Shown piece by piece: positions 1 through 7,626 of a stretch of 64,000 bases of DNA. This stretch comes from Arthrobacter sp. FW306-07-I. Its GTDB lineage: Bacteria; Actinomycetota; Actinomycetes; Actinomycetales; Micrococcaceae. The position numbers and the translations under genes are program-made. The stretch covers positions 2,170,001 to 2,234,000 of the forward strand of contig NZ_CP084550.1 of NCBI RefSeq assembly GCF_021800405.1. Direction: 5' to 3'. Under the pieces are notes generated by a model. The model was not told the DNA's origin, ran no database searches, and was given only the letters and a program-made list of their open reading frames with translations. Within the stretch, counting starts at the first letter, position 1, and the number at the start of each line of letters is the position of its first letter.

Positions 1-239
1 TGCCCAACCTGGAGATCGAGACCGGCCTGATCGAGGGTGCCGGCCATGCCAGCGCCACCGGCCGGTTCGACGACGAGCACCTGTTCTACCTGATGGCCCG
101 CGGCATCCCCGAGGATGTTGCCCGCCGCCTGGTGGTTCGCGGCTTCCTCAACGAGGTCATCCAGCAGATCAAGGTCCCGGCCCTCGAAGAGCGCCTGACC
201 GAGGCTGTTGAGCGCGAACTCGCGGCAACCGAGAACTAG
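1..239 (+). CDS. sufD: Fe-S cluster assembly protein SufD, C-terminal part
   Basis: Open reading frame running in from the left edge; about 79 C-terminal residues are visible, ending with TAG at 237-239. The segment contains the SufB/SufD core C-terminal features: an E-T-G-L-I-E-G-A-G-H-A-S-A-T-G stretch (the conserved His/Ser/Gly run near the end of the beta-helix), then FYLMARGIP and a terminal helix with ARRLVVRGF. SufD partners SufB and SufC in the scaffold on which Fe-S clusters are assembled. Choice of SufD over SufB rests on the order SufD-Rieske-SufC known in actinobacterial suf operons; the N-terminal part lies outside the window. Confidence 0.85.
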   Translation, partial: PNLEIETGLIEGAGHASATGRFDDEHLFYLMARGIPEDVARRLVVRGFLNEVIQQIKVPALEERLTEAVERELAATEN

Positions 240-255
240 GAACGGGCAGGAACGG

Positions 256-612
256 ATGAGCGGCACACCCAAGGGCGAACTAGTCTGCAGCGCCAATGAC
301 ATCCAGGTCAAGCAGGCACTGCGGATCCTGATCGACGGCTACCCCGTTGCTGTGGTGCGGGACTCGATGGGCGAGATCCACGCCATCGGCGACACCTGCT
401 CGCACGCGGACATCTCCCTGTCCGAGGGCGACGTGGAAGGCTGCGCCATCGAGTGCTGGGGCCACGGCTCCCAGTTCGACCTGCGCAGCGGCCAGCCGCT
501 GCAGCTCCCCGCCTACGATCCTGTCCCGGTGTTCGCCGTCGAACTCGACGGAGACGACGTCTACGTGGACGTCACCAACGTTTTGAACGGCGCAGCAGTA
601 AACAACTACTGA
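256..612 (+). CDS. Rieske [2Fe-2S] protein of the suf operon
   Basis: A 118-residue small Rieske ferredoxin. Cluster ligands are visible as C48-x-H50 (DTCSHADIS) and C67-x2-H70 (ECWGHGSQFD), the two-Cys two-His pattern of non-haem Rieske proteins, followed by the DLRSG turn. The ATG at 256 is chosen because GGCAGGAACGG lies just upstream and because an earlier in-frame start would overlap the sufD end. It sits between sufD and sufC, a common actinobacterial arrangement; an electron-transfer role in cluster assembly is inferred from that position, not shown by sequence. Confidence 0.88.
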   Translation: MSGTPKGELVCSANDIQVKQALRILIDGYPVAVVRDSMGEIHAIGDTCSHADISLSEGDVEGCAIECWGHGSQFDLRSGQPLQLPAYDPVPVFAVELDGDDVYVDVTNVLNGAAVNNY

Positions 613-655
613 GCGCCCGCAGCACCAGACTTACGAGCGAAAAAGAAAGAAGAGC

Positions 656-1450
656 ATGTCAACTCTTGAGATCAAGGACCTGCACGTCAGCATTGAGACG
701 GAACAGGGCACCAAGGAGATCCTGAAGGGCGTCAGCCTGACCATCAGGACTGGCGAAACCCACGCCATCATGGGCCCCAACGGCTCCGGCAAGTCCACCC
801 TGGCCTCCACCATCGCGGGCCACCCCCGCTACACCGTGACCAGCGGCAGCATCACCCTGGACGGCGAAGACGTGCTGGCCATGAGCGTTGACGAGCGCGC
901 CCGCGCCGGTGTCTTCCTGGCCATGCAGTACCCGGTGGAGGTTCCCGGCGTCACCATGACCAACTTCCTCCGCACCGCCAAGACCGCCATCGATGGCGAA
1001 GCGCCCAAGCTGCGTACCTGGACCAAGGACGTGAAGGACGCCATGGAAAAGCTGCGCATCGACGCCGACTTCGCCCAGCGCAACGTCAACGAAGGCTTCT
1101 CCGGTGGCGAAAAGAAGCGCGTCGAGATCCTCCAGCTGGAACTCTTCAAGCCCAAGTTCGCCGTCCTGGACGAGACCGACTCCGGCCTGGACGTGGATGC
1201 GCTGAAGATCGTCTCCGAAGGCGTCAACCGCGCGCACGCCGAGGGCAACATGGGCACGCTGCTCATCACCCACTACACCCGCATCCTGCGCTACATCAAG
1301 CCTGAATTCGTGCACGTGTTCGTGGACGGACAGGTTGTCGAGGAAGGCGGCCCCGAACTGGCCGACCGCCTCGAAGAAGAAGGCTACGACCGCTACGCCA
1401 AGGGCGCCGGCGCAGCCACCATCGCGGCTGAGGCCGCAGTACAGGCCTAG
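656..1450 (+). CDS. sufC: Fe-S assembly ATPase SufC
   Basis: A 264-residue ABC-type ATPase without membrane segments. Walker A GPNGSGKST is at 40-48, the signature FSGGEKK at 148-154, Walker B with FAVLDETDSGLD at 168-179 and the switch His at 205 in LLITHYTR. The DETDSGLD form and the FSGGEKKR signature are typical of SufC and separate it from transport ATPases. It energises the SufBCD scaffold in the cytosol. A purine-rich AAAGAAAGAAGAG precedes the ATG. It lies 43 bases after the Rieske gene and 15 bases before the DUF59 gene, so the whole set is one operon. Confidence 0.96.
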   Translation: MSTLEIKDLHVSIETEQGTKEILKGVSLTIRTGETHAIMGPNGSGKSTLASTIAGHPRYTVTSGSITLDGEDVLAMSVDERARAGVFLAMQYPVEVPGVTMTNFLRTAKTAIDGEAPKLRTWTKDVKDAMEKLRIDADFAQRNVNEGFSGGEKKRVEILQLELFKPKFAVLDETDSGLDVDALKIVSEGVNRAHAEGNMGTLLITHYTRILRYIKPEFVHVFVDGQVVEEGGPELADRLEEEGYDRYAKGAGAATIAAEAAVQA

Positions 1451-1465
1451 TAAGGACTCATTGCC

Positions 1466-1798
1466 ATGACCGAAATCACGCCGGGCCGCACGGCCCTGGA
1501 GGACGTCGAAGAGGCGCTCAAGGACGTCATCGACCCTGAGCTTGGCGTCAACGTTGTGGACCTGGGCCTGCTGTACGGCCTGAAGTACTCCGACGACGAC
1601 GGTGCGCTCCTGATCGACATGACGCTCACCACCGCCGCCTGCCCGCTCACGGATGTGCTCGAGGAGCAGGTGGGCCAGGCACTGGACGGCGTCGTGGACG
1701 ACTGGCGCCTGAACTGGGTATGGATGCCGCCGTGGGGTCCGGAGCGGATCACTGACGACGGCAAGGACCAGATGCGGGCCCTTGGCTTCAACATCTAA
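1466..1798 (+). CDS. DUF59/MIP18-family metal-sulfur cluster protein (SufT-like)
   Basis: A 110-residue protein with the DUF59 hallmarks: DPELGVNVVDLGLLY at 23-37 and the reactive cysteine C59 in TTAACPLTDVL. Relatives (SufT, the MIP18/FAM96 family, PaaD) help mature or hand over Fe-S clusters. It begins 15 bases after sufC and is the last gene before a strong hairpin. No cysteine desulfurase (sufS) or SufU scaffold is found between sufC and this gene, where many suf operons carry them. PaaD is an alternative family member, but the location favours the Suf role. Confidence 0.88.
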   Translation: MTEITPGRTALEDVEEALKDVIDPELGVNVVDLGLLYGLKYSDDDGALLIDMTLTTAACPLTDVLEEQVGQALDGVVDDWRLNWVWMPPWGPERITDDGKDQMRALGFNI

Positions 1799-1804
1799 AT
1801 AAGT

Positions 1805-1853
1805 ACGACGACGGCGGGTCACCTTTCGCAGGAAAGGTGGCCCGCCGTCGTCG
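1805..1853 (+). terminator. Strong hairpin terminator after the suf operon
   Basis: A near-perfect inverted repeat with 23-base arms (ACGACGACGGCGGG then CACCTTTC, and its complement) around a short GCAG loop; one G-T type mismatch. It begins seven bases after the stop codon of the DUF59 gene and probably ends suf transcription. Confidence 0.85.
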
Positions 1854-1860
1854 TTGGCCT

Positions 1861-1920
1861 ATCGATTGCTGCGTATCTGTCGTTTTCAGCGATCTAAACG
1901 ACAAGTACGGAGCAATCGAT
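1861..1920. repeat. Palindromic intergenic repeat (REP-like), full copy
   Basis: The 60 bases form one large hairpin: 25-base arms beginning ATCGATTGCT and ending AGCAATCGAT, with inner TGTCGTTT/AAACGACA blocks and three mismatches. A related half copy sits at 42942-42985, also at the 3' end of a minus-strand gene. It may serve as terminator for the metallopeptidase gene, whose stop codon is 15 bases away. Confidence 0.75.
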
Positions 1921-1935
1921 GGGGTGAACCTGGGG

Positions 1936-2817
1936 TTAGAGGGTGGCGGCGGAAAACGTGTCGCACTGCTTGATGTCGCCGGACTGGTAGCCCCGGGAGA
2001 ACCAGCGCTGGCGTTCCTCGCTGGAGCCGTGGGTCCAGCCTTCGGGGGAGACACGGCCGGTGGCTGCCTTCTGGATCCGGTCATCGCCCACGGATGCGGC
2101 TGCCGACAAGGCATCATTTACATCCTGCGGGGTGAGGGGCTCCAGGTAGGGCTGGCCGGTGGCGGGGTCCTTGGTGGTGGAAGCGTACTTGGCCCAGAGT
2201 CCGGCGTAGCAATCGGCCTGCAGCTCGGTTCGGACGGACCCGGACTCCGGTCCCTGCGGATCCTGCTGCGCGCGTTTCAGGTCACCCAGCAGGTTCTGGA
2301 CGTGGTGGCCGAATTCGTGCGCCACCACATACTCCTGGGCGAGGGGGCCGCCGGAGGAACCGAACCGGTCCACGAGTTCCTGGAAGAATCCGGGATCGAA
2401 GTAGGCGGTGGTGTCCGTCGGGCAGTAGAAGGGACCCACGTCGGAAGTGGCGGGCCCGCAGCCGGTGTTGGTGCTGCCGTTGAAGATCACTGCCTCCGGC
2501 CGCGGGTACTGCACCTTGTACTGCTGGAGGTAGCCCGGCCAGAACGCGTTGAGGCTGTTCACCGTGCCGGTGATCCGGCAGTCAAGCCGCGCATCCGCGT
2601 CCGCTCCGGTTTTGCAGGCCGGAGCCGTGCCCTGGGACTGGCCGGCGGTGCCGCCGTCGGTCAGGCCGCCGAGCATGTTGGGGTTGATGCCCAGCAGGAG
2701 CGCAACCAGCAGGACCAGGCCGCCGCCGATTCCGCCGCCGACCTTCACACCGGTACCCATGCCCCTTCGGTCCTGGACCTGGCTGGGATCAAGCTGCGCA
2801 TTGTCATTGAAACTCAT
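1936..2817 (-). CDS. Neutral zinc metallopeptidase, YpfJ/KPN_02809 family
   Basis: A 293-residue protein with a short cytosolic N-terminus, one membrane segment at about 24-43 (GGIGGGLVLLVALLLGI) and an extracellular metallopeptidase domain. The zinc site is HEFGHH at 167-172, followed by a conserved ELQADCYAG stretch, both hallmarks of this putative neutral zinc peptidase family. Several cysteines outside the membrane may form disulfides. The ATG at 2817 (MSFNDNAQ) gives the family's usual length; the frame stays open upstream, but that extension overlaps the divergent ligase gene. Substrate unknown. Confidence 0.88.
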   Translation of the reverse strand: MSFNDNAQLDPSQVQDRRGMGTGVKVGGGIGGGLVLLVALLLGINPNMLGGLTDGGTAGQSQGTAPACKTGADADARLDCRITGTVNSLNAFWPGYLQQYKVQYPRPEAVIFNGSTNTGCGPATSDVGPFYCPTDTTAYFDPGFFQELVDRFGSSGGPLAQEYVVAHEFGHHVQNLLGDLKRAQQDPQGPESGSVRTELQADCYAGLWAKYASTTKDPATGQPYLEPLTPQDVNDALSAAASVGDDRIQKAATGRVSPEGWTHGSSEERQRWFSRGYQSGDIKQCDTFSAATL

Positions 2818-2875
2818 ATCGTCACAATACCCGCGGCCCCGCGGCTCAATCCCCGGCGGCCGGTAAAGTTGGTCC

Positions 2876-4282
2876 GTGCCGTTCCTGAACATGATCCAAC
2901 GCTGGGCTGAGCACCGCCCGCACGACACCGCCGTCGTGGTCGGCGGGCGGCGGCTTGAATGGGCAGCGCTGCGCGATGCTGTCGCCGGTTTGGTGGCGGA
3001 GACTAAGTCAGTGACCACGCTTTGCGAAGCCAATTCCGTGGAATTTGCAGTGAAGTTTGCTGCAGCTGTGGCCGGCAGGCGGCAGTGCGCCGTCCTGGAT
3101 CCGGAATGGCCGGCACCGCTCCAGGAGGACATTGTCCGGCACGTTGAGGCGCACAGCGTTGCGGCGCCGGTATCCCCGGACGACGGTCTTGCTGATGGTC
3201 CGCCGGAGTCCACGTTCTTGGTCGGCCTCACATCCGGGACAACCACCGTGCCCAAGGCCTTTACCCGCTCCCGGCAGTCCTGGCAGCAGTCTTTCGATGC
3301 CTCGATTGAGTTCTTCGGCCTTCGCCAGGATGACGTCACCCTTGCCCCGGGGCCGCTGGCGGCCAGCCTCAATCTCTACGCGCTGGCCGAGTGCCTCTAC
3401 GCCGGTTCCGAGTTCCAGACGCTGGAGACGTTCGACGTCGGCGACGTCCACGGTGCCATCACGCACGACCGCGTCACCCGGCTTGTCCTGGTGCCCACCA
3501 TGCTGAGGATGCTCAGCGAGCGCGGCCTGACGGGATGCGTGGACGCTTCGGGGATCCGCAGCATCATTTGCGCCGGTTCGAAGCTGGACGCCCGCACGCT
3601 GGAGGCCGCCCGGCGCTGGGCCCCGAATGCCACCATCTACGAGTACTACGGCGCCTCCGAGCTGAGCTTCGTATCCGGTCTCAAACTGGCACCCGGCCAG
3701 GCTGCAGCCCCCGGCGGAACCGGAATCGGACGGCCCTTCCCCGGCGTCGAGGTCCGGGTCCTGGCGGACGACGGGACCCAGGTCCCGGACGGCGGATACG
3801 GCAACATCTGCGTCCGCAGCGGCATGGTGAGCAACGGCTACCTGTGGGGCGACGACGGCCAGGCCCTGCGGTCCTTCGGCAGCTGGTACACAGTGGGGGA
3901 CCAAGGCTATCTCGAGGACGGGGAACTGCACATCCTGGGCCGGCGCGCCGACATGATCCTCACCGCCGGGCGGAACGTGTACCCCCACGAGGTGGAACTG
4001 GCACTGGCCGCGGTTCCCGGTGTGGCCGCAGCCCTCGCCGCCGGGATGCCGGATGACCTGCGCGGCCAGCGGGTGGTGGCGGGCGTGGTTCCGTCCCACG
4101 GCGGGATCACCGCCACCCAGCTGCGGGCCGGGCTGGAGGACCTCCTGTCCCGGCACAAGCGTCCCCTTCAGTACTACCTCCTGCCCGAGCTGCCCACGAC
4201 GGACCGGGGCAAGGTCAGCCGGAGCCTGTTGCTGGAGCGGATCAACTCCCGGGACCCCAGGGCGCGGCCCCTTGCCGGCTGA
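2876..4282 (+). CDS. AMP-dependent acyl-CoA ligase (YhfT-like)
   Basis: A 468-residue ANL-superfamily adenylating enzyme. The phosphate-binding loop is LTSGTTTVPK at 118-127, the A5 motif YEYYGASELSF follows near 250, then YTVGDQGYLEDGE and GRRADMI in the hinge, and a C-terminal catalytic lysine K446 in TTDRGKVSR. It is shorter than long-chain acyl-CoA synthetases. GTG 2876 is taken as start; ATG 2891 is an alternative. Its 3' end overlaps a thiolase gene, and both face a bioYMN operon. Bacillus subtilis has the same trio as yhfT-yhfS-yhfU, where yhfU is a BioY, so activation of a pimelate-like biotin precursor is a reasonable inference; the true substrate is not visible. Confidence 0.8.
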   Translation: MPFLNMIQRWAEHRPHDTAVVVGGRRLEWAALRDAVAGLVAETKSVTTLCEANSVEFAVKFAAAVAGRRQCAVLDPEWPAPLQEDIVRHVEAHSVAAPVSPDDGLADGPPESTFLVGLTSGTTTVPKAFTRSRQSWQQSFDASIEFFGLRQDDVTLAPGPLAASLNLYALAECLYAGSEFQTLETFDVGDVHGAITHDRVTRLVLVPTMLRMLSERGLTGCVDASGIRSIICAGSKLDARTLEAARRWAPNATIYEYYGASELSFVSGLKLAPGQAAAPGGTGIGRPFPGVEVRVLADDGTQVPDGGYGNICVRSGMVSNGYLWGDDGQALRSFGSWYTVGDQGYLEDGELHILGRRADMILTAGRNVYPHEVELALAAVPGVAAALAAGMPDDLRGQRVVAGVVPSHGGITATQLRAGLEDLLSRHKRPLQYYLLPELPTTDRGKVSRSLLLERINSRDPRARPLAG

Positions 4283-5450
4283 CCTGCTGCCGCCGGAGCG
4301 CCAGCCGGTCATCATCGCAGCCCGCCGGACGCCGGTGTGCCCCGTCAACGGTGCGCTGCGGAGCCTGCGCGCCCACGAACTGCTGGCGCCGGTGCTCCGG
4401 GCGCTGGTTGCCGAGCTCGCCGTGGACCCCGCCACCGTCTCCGATGTCGTCATCGGCAACGCAGTAGGCGGCGGCGGCAACGTGGCCCGGCTGGCCCTGC
4501 TCGAGGCCGGACTCCCGGTCAGTGTCCCCGGGATCACCGTCGACCGGCAGTGCGGTTCCGGGCTGGACGCCATTGTTCTCGCCGGCCGGCTGGTTGCAGC
4601 AGGCGGCAACCCGCTTTACCTGGCCGGGGGAGTGGAGAGCTCCAGCACCGCACCCCTTCGGGCCCACAGGACGGACGACGGCGGCGCGGACTTTTACCTC
4701 CGCGCCCAGTTTGTGCCGGAAAGCTTTGGCGATCCGGACATGGGCGTCGCGGCGGAAACGGTGGCGCAGGAATACGGCGTCGGCAGGGAGCGGCAGGACG
4801 CCTTCGCGCTGGCAAGCCACCGTAAAGCCCTTGCGGCAATCCAGGACGGCCGCTTTGCCGGCGAAATCGTCCCGCTGGCCACAGACACGGGCACGGTCTC
4901 ATGTGACGGCGGGCCACGCCGCGGCCTCACCCCGGCCGTCATGCGACGGTTCCCGCCCGCCTTCGTGCCCGGAGGAACTGTCACCGCCGGGAACTCCTGC
5001 TTCGACGCTGACGGCGCCTCCGCCGTCGTTATGACGTCCCTGGAGCATGCCCGCCAACTGGGGGCACGCGACGCGCTGTTGGTGCGCGGAACCGCAACCG
5101 CCGGCGTCGAGCCCCGGGTGCTGGGGATCGGTGCTGCGCAGGCGGCCGGTGGGCTGCTCGCGGAGGCCGGTGTGACCGCAGAACACGTGGACCTGGTGGA
5201 GTTCAATGAGGCCTTCGCGTCCCAGACCCTCGCGTGCCTGGACCAGCTGGGAATCGACGCCGACCGGGCCAACCTCGATGGCGGGGCGCTGGCGCTGGGG
5301 CACGCCTATGGTGGCTCGGGGGCGGTGCTGGTGACCCGGCTGCTCGCCCAGGCGCGGAGGGCAGGAACACCGGGAGCCCTGGGACTGGCGATGATCAGCA
5401 TGGCGGGCGGAATGGGGACGGCCGCACTGCTGGAGTACCGGCGCCTCTAG
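4272..5450 (+). CDS. Thiolase-family acyltransferase (YhfS-like) with a replaced active-site cysteine
   Basis: A 392-residue thiolase counted from TTG 4272, the start that gives the usual family length and overlaps the ligase by 11 bases; no ATG or GTG fits better. The nucleophile C94 (DRQCGSGLD), NEAF at 312-315 and H344 (ALGHAYGG) are present. The C-terminal CxGGG motif, whose cysteine acts as acid/base in degradative and biosynthetic thiolases, reads ISMAGGMG, with Ser376 in place of that Cys. The protein may therefore do altered chemistry, or a decarboxylating or priming role. It ends seven bases before the convergent bioN stop. Confidence 0.82.
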   Translation: MPADLLPPERQPVIIAARRTPVCPVNGALRSLRAHELLAPVLRALVAELAVDPATVSDVVIGNAVGGGGNVARLALLEAGLPVSVPGITVDRQCGSGLDAIVLAGRLVAAGGNPLYLAGGVESSSTAPLRAHRTDDGGADFYLRAQFVPESFGDPDMGVAAETVAQEYGVGRERQDAFALASHRKALAAIQDGRFAGEIVPLATDTGTVSCDGGPRRGLTPAVMRRFPPAFVPGGTVTAGNSCFDADGASAVVMTSLEHARQLGARDALLVRGTATAGVEPRVLGIGAAQAAGGLLAEAGVTAEHVDLVEFNEAFASQTLACLDQLGIDADRANLDGGALALGHAYGGSGAVLVTRLLAQARRAGTPGALGLAMISMAGGMGTAALLEYRRL

Positions 5451-5457
5451 GCCGGCT

Positions 5458-6081
5458 TTAGTCCTCGGCTTCGCCCAGGCCTCGGGCGGCGAGTGCTTCA
5501 CCCGTTTGGCGTGCGTATGCCACCGAGGTGATGAAGACGGGCAGGACCAGGGCCCGCGGATTGCGCTCCAGGCCGCGGGCCTTGGCGGAGTCACGGACGT
5601 CGGCGAAGGTGCCGGCGATGAACGGGATGCTGCGGAGCATGATGCCAATGGTCAGGGCAAAGCGCTCCGGATCCGCGCCGAACCTGGTGAAGGGACGGGC
5701 AGCCCGGACCACGCCGTCGAGGAGCCGCTGAATGGGCGTGGTGGCGGTGAGCAGGGACGCGGCCACCACGCAGAGCAGGATGTTCAACACGATCCGCCCC
5801 GCCGTGGGTCCGCCGAGTTGCCACCACTGGAAGAGACCAATCACCAACAGCACGGGGGCAAGCGGCCGGATTGCTCGCCAGAGCCTTTTCACTCCGGCTC
5901 CGGACGCCAAAAAGAGAACGCACAGCGCAGCCAATACGGCTGCGGAGATGCGCCAGTCCACAATGATGAAGGACACAAGGCCGCAGGCTACGACCAGGAG
6001 GAACTTCAGTGCCAGCGGTGCCCGGTGCAGAAGCGAATCGCCGGGCACATAGTTGGCAAGGAGGAAGCCGTGGCCCCTCAC
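5458..6081 (-). CDS. bioN: Biotin ECF transporter T component BioN (CbiQ family)
   Basis: A 207-residue integral membrane protein with about five hydrophobic segments and the coupling-helix region RSIPFIAGTFADVRDSAKARG that contacts the ATPase in CbiQ/EcfT proteins. The start is GTG 6081, overlapping the bioM stop (GTGA), which fixes the reading and implies translational coupling. With BioM and BioY it forms the energy-coupling-factor biotin importer in the plasma membrane. Adjacent bioM and bioY make the biotin assignment firm compared with cobalt or nickel relatives. Confidence 0.9.
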   Translation of the reverse strand: MRGHGFLLANYVPGDSLLHRAPLALKFLLVVACGLVSFIIVDWRISAAVLAALCVLFLASGAGVKRLWRAIRPLAPVLLVIGLFQWWQLGGPTAGRIVLNILLCVVAASLLTATTPIQRLLDGVVRAARPFTRFGADPERFALTIGIMLRSIPFIAGTFADVRDSAKARGLERNPRALVLPVFITSVAYARQTGEALAARGLGEAED

Positions 6082-6806
6082 GGAACATCCCGCCCTGCAT
6101 TGAGTCCCGCCACGCACCACGAACGGTAGGCGGCCACGGCGTCGGCTGGGGCGCCGTCGAATGCCACCCGACCGTCCTCGATGACCAGGACCCGGTCCAT
6201 GTCCAAGGCCAGTTCGAGGTCGTGGGTGGACAGGATAATCTGCTGGTCCAGACCTGCCAGCGTCCTGCGGAGCAGCTCGCGGTTGCGCAGGTCCAGGAGG
6301 GTGGAGGGCTCATCCAGGACCAGCACTTTAGGGTCGACGGCCAGCACGGCGGCGAGCGCCATGAGCTGCCGTTCGCCGCCGGACAGTTCGTAGATGCTCT
6401 GGTCCGCCAGGTGCAGCAGGCCCAGTCTTTGCAGTGCGGCTTCGGCCTGGCTGCCCCGCTCGGCCGCGTTCCGGACGGATCGGCGCAGGGACAGTTCCAC
6501 GTCCTCGCGGCCTGTGGGCATCACCAGCTGGGACAGCGGATCGGTGAAGACGAACCCCACGTTGCGCCGGACTTTCCGGACGGCACGGACTGTGTCGTCG
6601 CCGTCGACCGTTACCGCCCCTGTGGTGGGCTGGATGAGGCCGTTGACCAGGCGCAGCAGGGTGGATTTCCCGGAACCGTTGGCACCGATGATTCCGATCC
6701 GTGCTTCCTCCAGGCGGAGGTCCAGCGGGTGAAGGAGCACCTTGGGGTGTGGGGAGTCCTCCCTTTCGACGGCGACGGATGCCTGGGCGAAGGTCACGGC
6801 GGGCAT
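6078..6806 (-). CDS. bioM: Biotin ECF transporter ATPase BioM
   Basis: A 242-residue ABC ATPase. Walker A GANGSGKST is at 41-49; a Q-loop region reads FTDPLSQLVMPT, typical of ECF-type A components; the signature is ELSGGERQLMA, Walker B VLVLDEPSTLLD, and the switch His is in ILSTHDLE. It powers biotin import with BioN and BioY. It lies six bases downstream of bioY and overlaps bioN by four bases, so the three genes are one operon transcribed leftwards. Confidence 0.93.
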   Translation of the reverse strand: MPAVTFAQASVAVEREDSPHPKVLLHPLDLRLEEARIGIIGANGSGKSTLLRLVNGLIQPTTGAVTVDGDDTVRAVRKVRRNVGFVFTDPLSQLVMPTGREDVELSLRRSVRNAAERGSQAEAALQRLGLLHLADQSIYELSGGERQLMALAAVLAVDPKVLVLDEPSTLLDLRNRELLRRTLAGLDQQIILSTHDLELALDMDRVLVIEDGRVAFDGAPADAVAAYRSWCVAGLNAGRDVP

Positions 6807-6812
6807 GGCGGC

Positions 6813-7451
6813 CTAGGCGCTCTCAGCGGGCAGGGCACGGCGACGGACGCGGCGCACCAGGACATCCGGGAAGGCCCGGTGAAGGGCGACCGCGATGGCG
6901 GCTGCCAGGACATTCTTGATGATGTCTCCCGGGTAGAAAACGAGGTCGCTCATGAAGGCCTGTTCCAGGGTTGCCTTGGAGTTCATCGCGATGCCGATGA
7001 CGCCCAACGTGTGCACGAAGACGATGCTCGTGGCCGTGGCGGAGAGGAAGAACCACAGGGCGCGGGCCTTGGTGGTGCGCCGGATCACCAGGGTGGCCAG
7101 CCATCCCACGACGAAGGCGGCGACGGGGAAGGCGATGATGTACCCGGCCGAGGGCCCGGCGAGGATGGCCAGGCCGCTGCGGCCCTGGCTGAAGATGGGC
7201 AGGCCAGCCAGGCCAAGGAGCGTGTAAAGGCCGACGGCGGCGAACGCCCGGGCGGGGCCAAGCACCAGTCCGGTGAGCATCACCGCCAGGGTCTGGAAGG
7301 TGATGGGGACACCGAAGCCGTTCAGGGCGAGCCCGGGCACCAGGGCGGCGGCGGCGACCAGGGCGGCGAAGACGGCGATCAGCCCGAGGTCTGTGCCGTT
7401 CCAGCGGCGGCGGGCTTGGCCTGTGTTCTTGGTGGTGGCGACGGTGCTCAT
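6813..7451 (-). CDS. bioY: Biotin-specific S component BioY
   Basis: A 212-residue membrane protein with about six hydrophobic segments. BioY features visible are the GFGVPITFQTLAVMLTGLVLGP stretch early in the protein (the P-x-T-x-Q-T substrate-site region), GLPIFSQGRSGLAILAGPSAGYI in the middle and YPGDIIKN near the end. It binds biotin with high affinity and docks on BioMN. The ATG at 7451 has GACAGGAACCCC just upstream; an in-frame TTG at 7475 is a less likely start. First gene of the bioYMN operon. Confidence 0.95.
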   Translation of the reverse strand: MSTVATTKNTGQARRRWNGTDLGLIAVFAALVAAAALVPGLALNGFGVPITFQTLAVMLTGLVLGPARAFAAVGLYTLLGLAGLPIFSQGRSGLAILAGPSAGYIIAFPVAAFVVGWLATLVIRRTTKARALWFFLSATATSIVFVHTLGVIGIAMNSKATLEQAFMSDLVFYPGDIIKNVLAAAIAVALHRAFPDVLVRRVRRRALPAESA

Positions 7452-7467
7452 GGGGTTCCTGTCGGGG

Positions 7468-7492
7468 TTGTACAAGCGGAATCTAATGTACA
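7468..7492 (-). promoter_or_regulatory. Paired TGTACA boxes upstream of bioY (candidate operator)
   Basis: Two TGTACA hexamers, each a palindrome, start 18 bases apart (7469-7474 and 7487-7492), directly upstream of the bioY ATG; the proximal one extends to TTGTACAA. The spacing is close to two helical turns. The position fits an operator or promoter-overlapping site for a biotin regulator (BirA or BioQ type), but the sequence does not clearly match a published consensus that I can recall, so the assignment is tentative. Confidence 0.35.
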
Positions 7493-7626
7493 GCCGACGC
7501 TACCGCCGCGGAGCAGGGTTCATTTTGTAGGGGTTCCACTAACCGGGAGGGTTGCTGCTTTTGGGGTGGGCACAACTTCCATGCGAAGTGGCTGGAATGC
7601 CTTACACCTCTCGCAGCGGCCAACCA

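Noticed and set aside
659..1822. 387-residue open frame antisense to sufC
   Set aside because: Shadow of sufC and the DUF59 gene.
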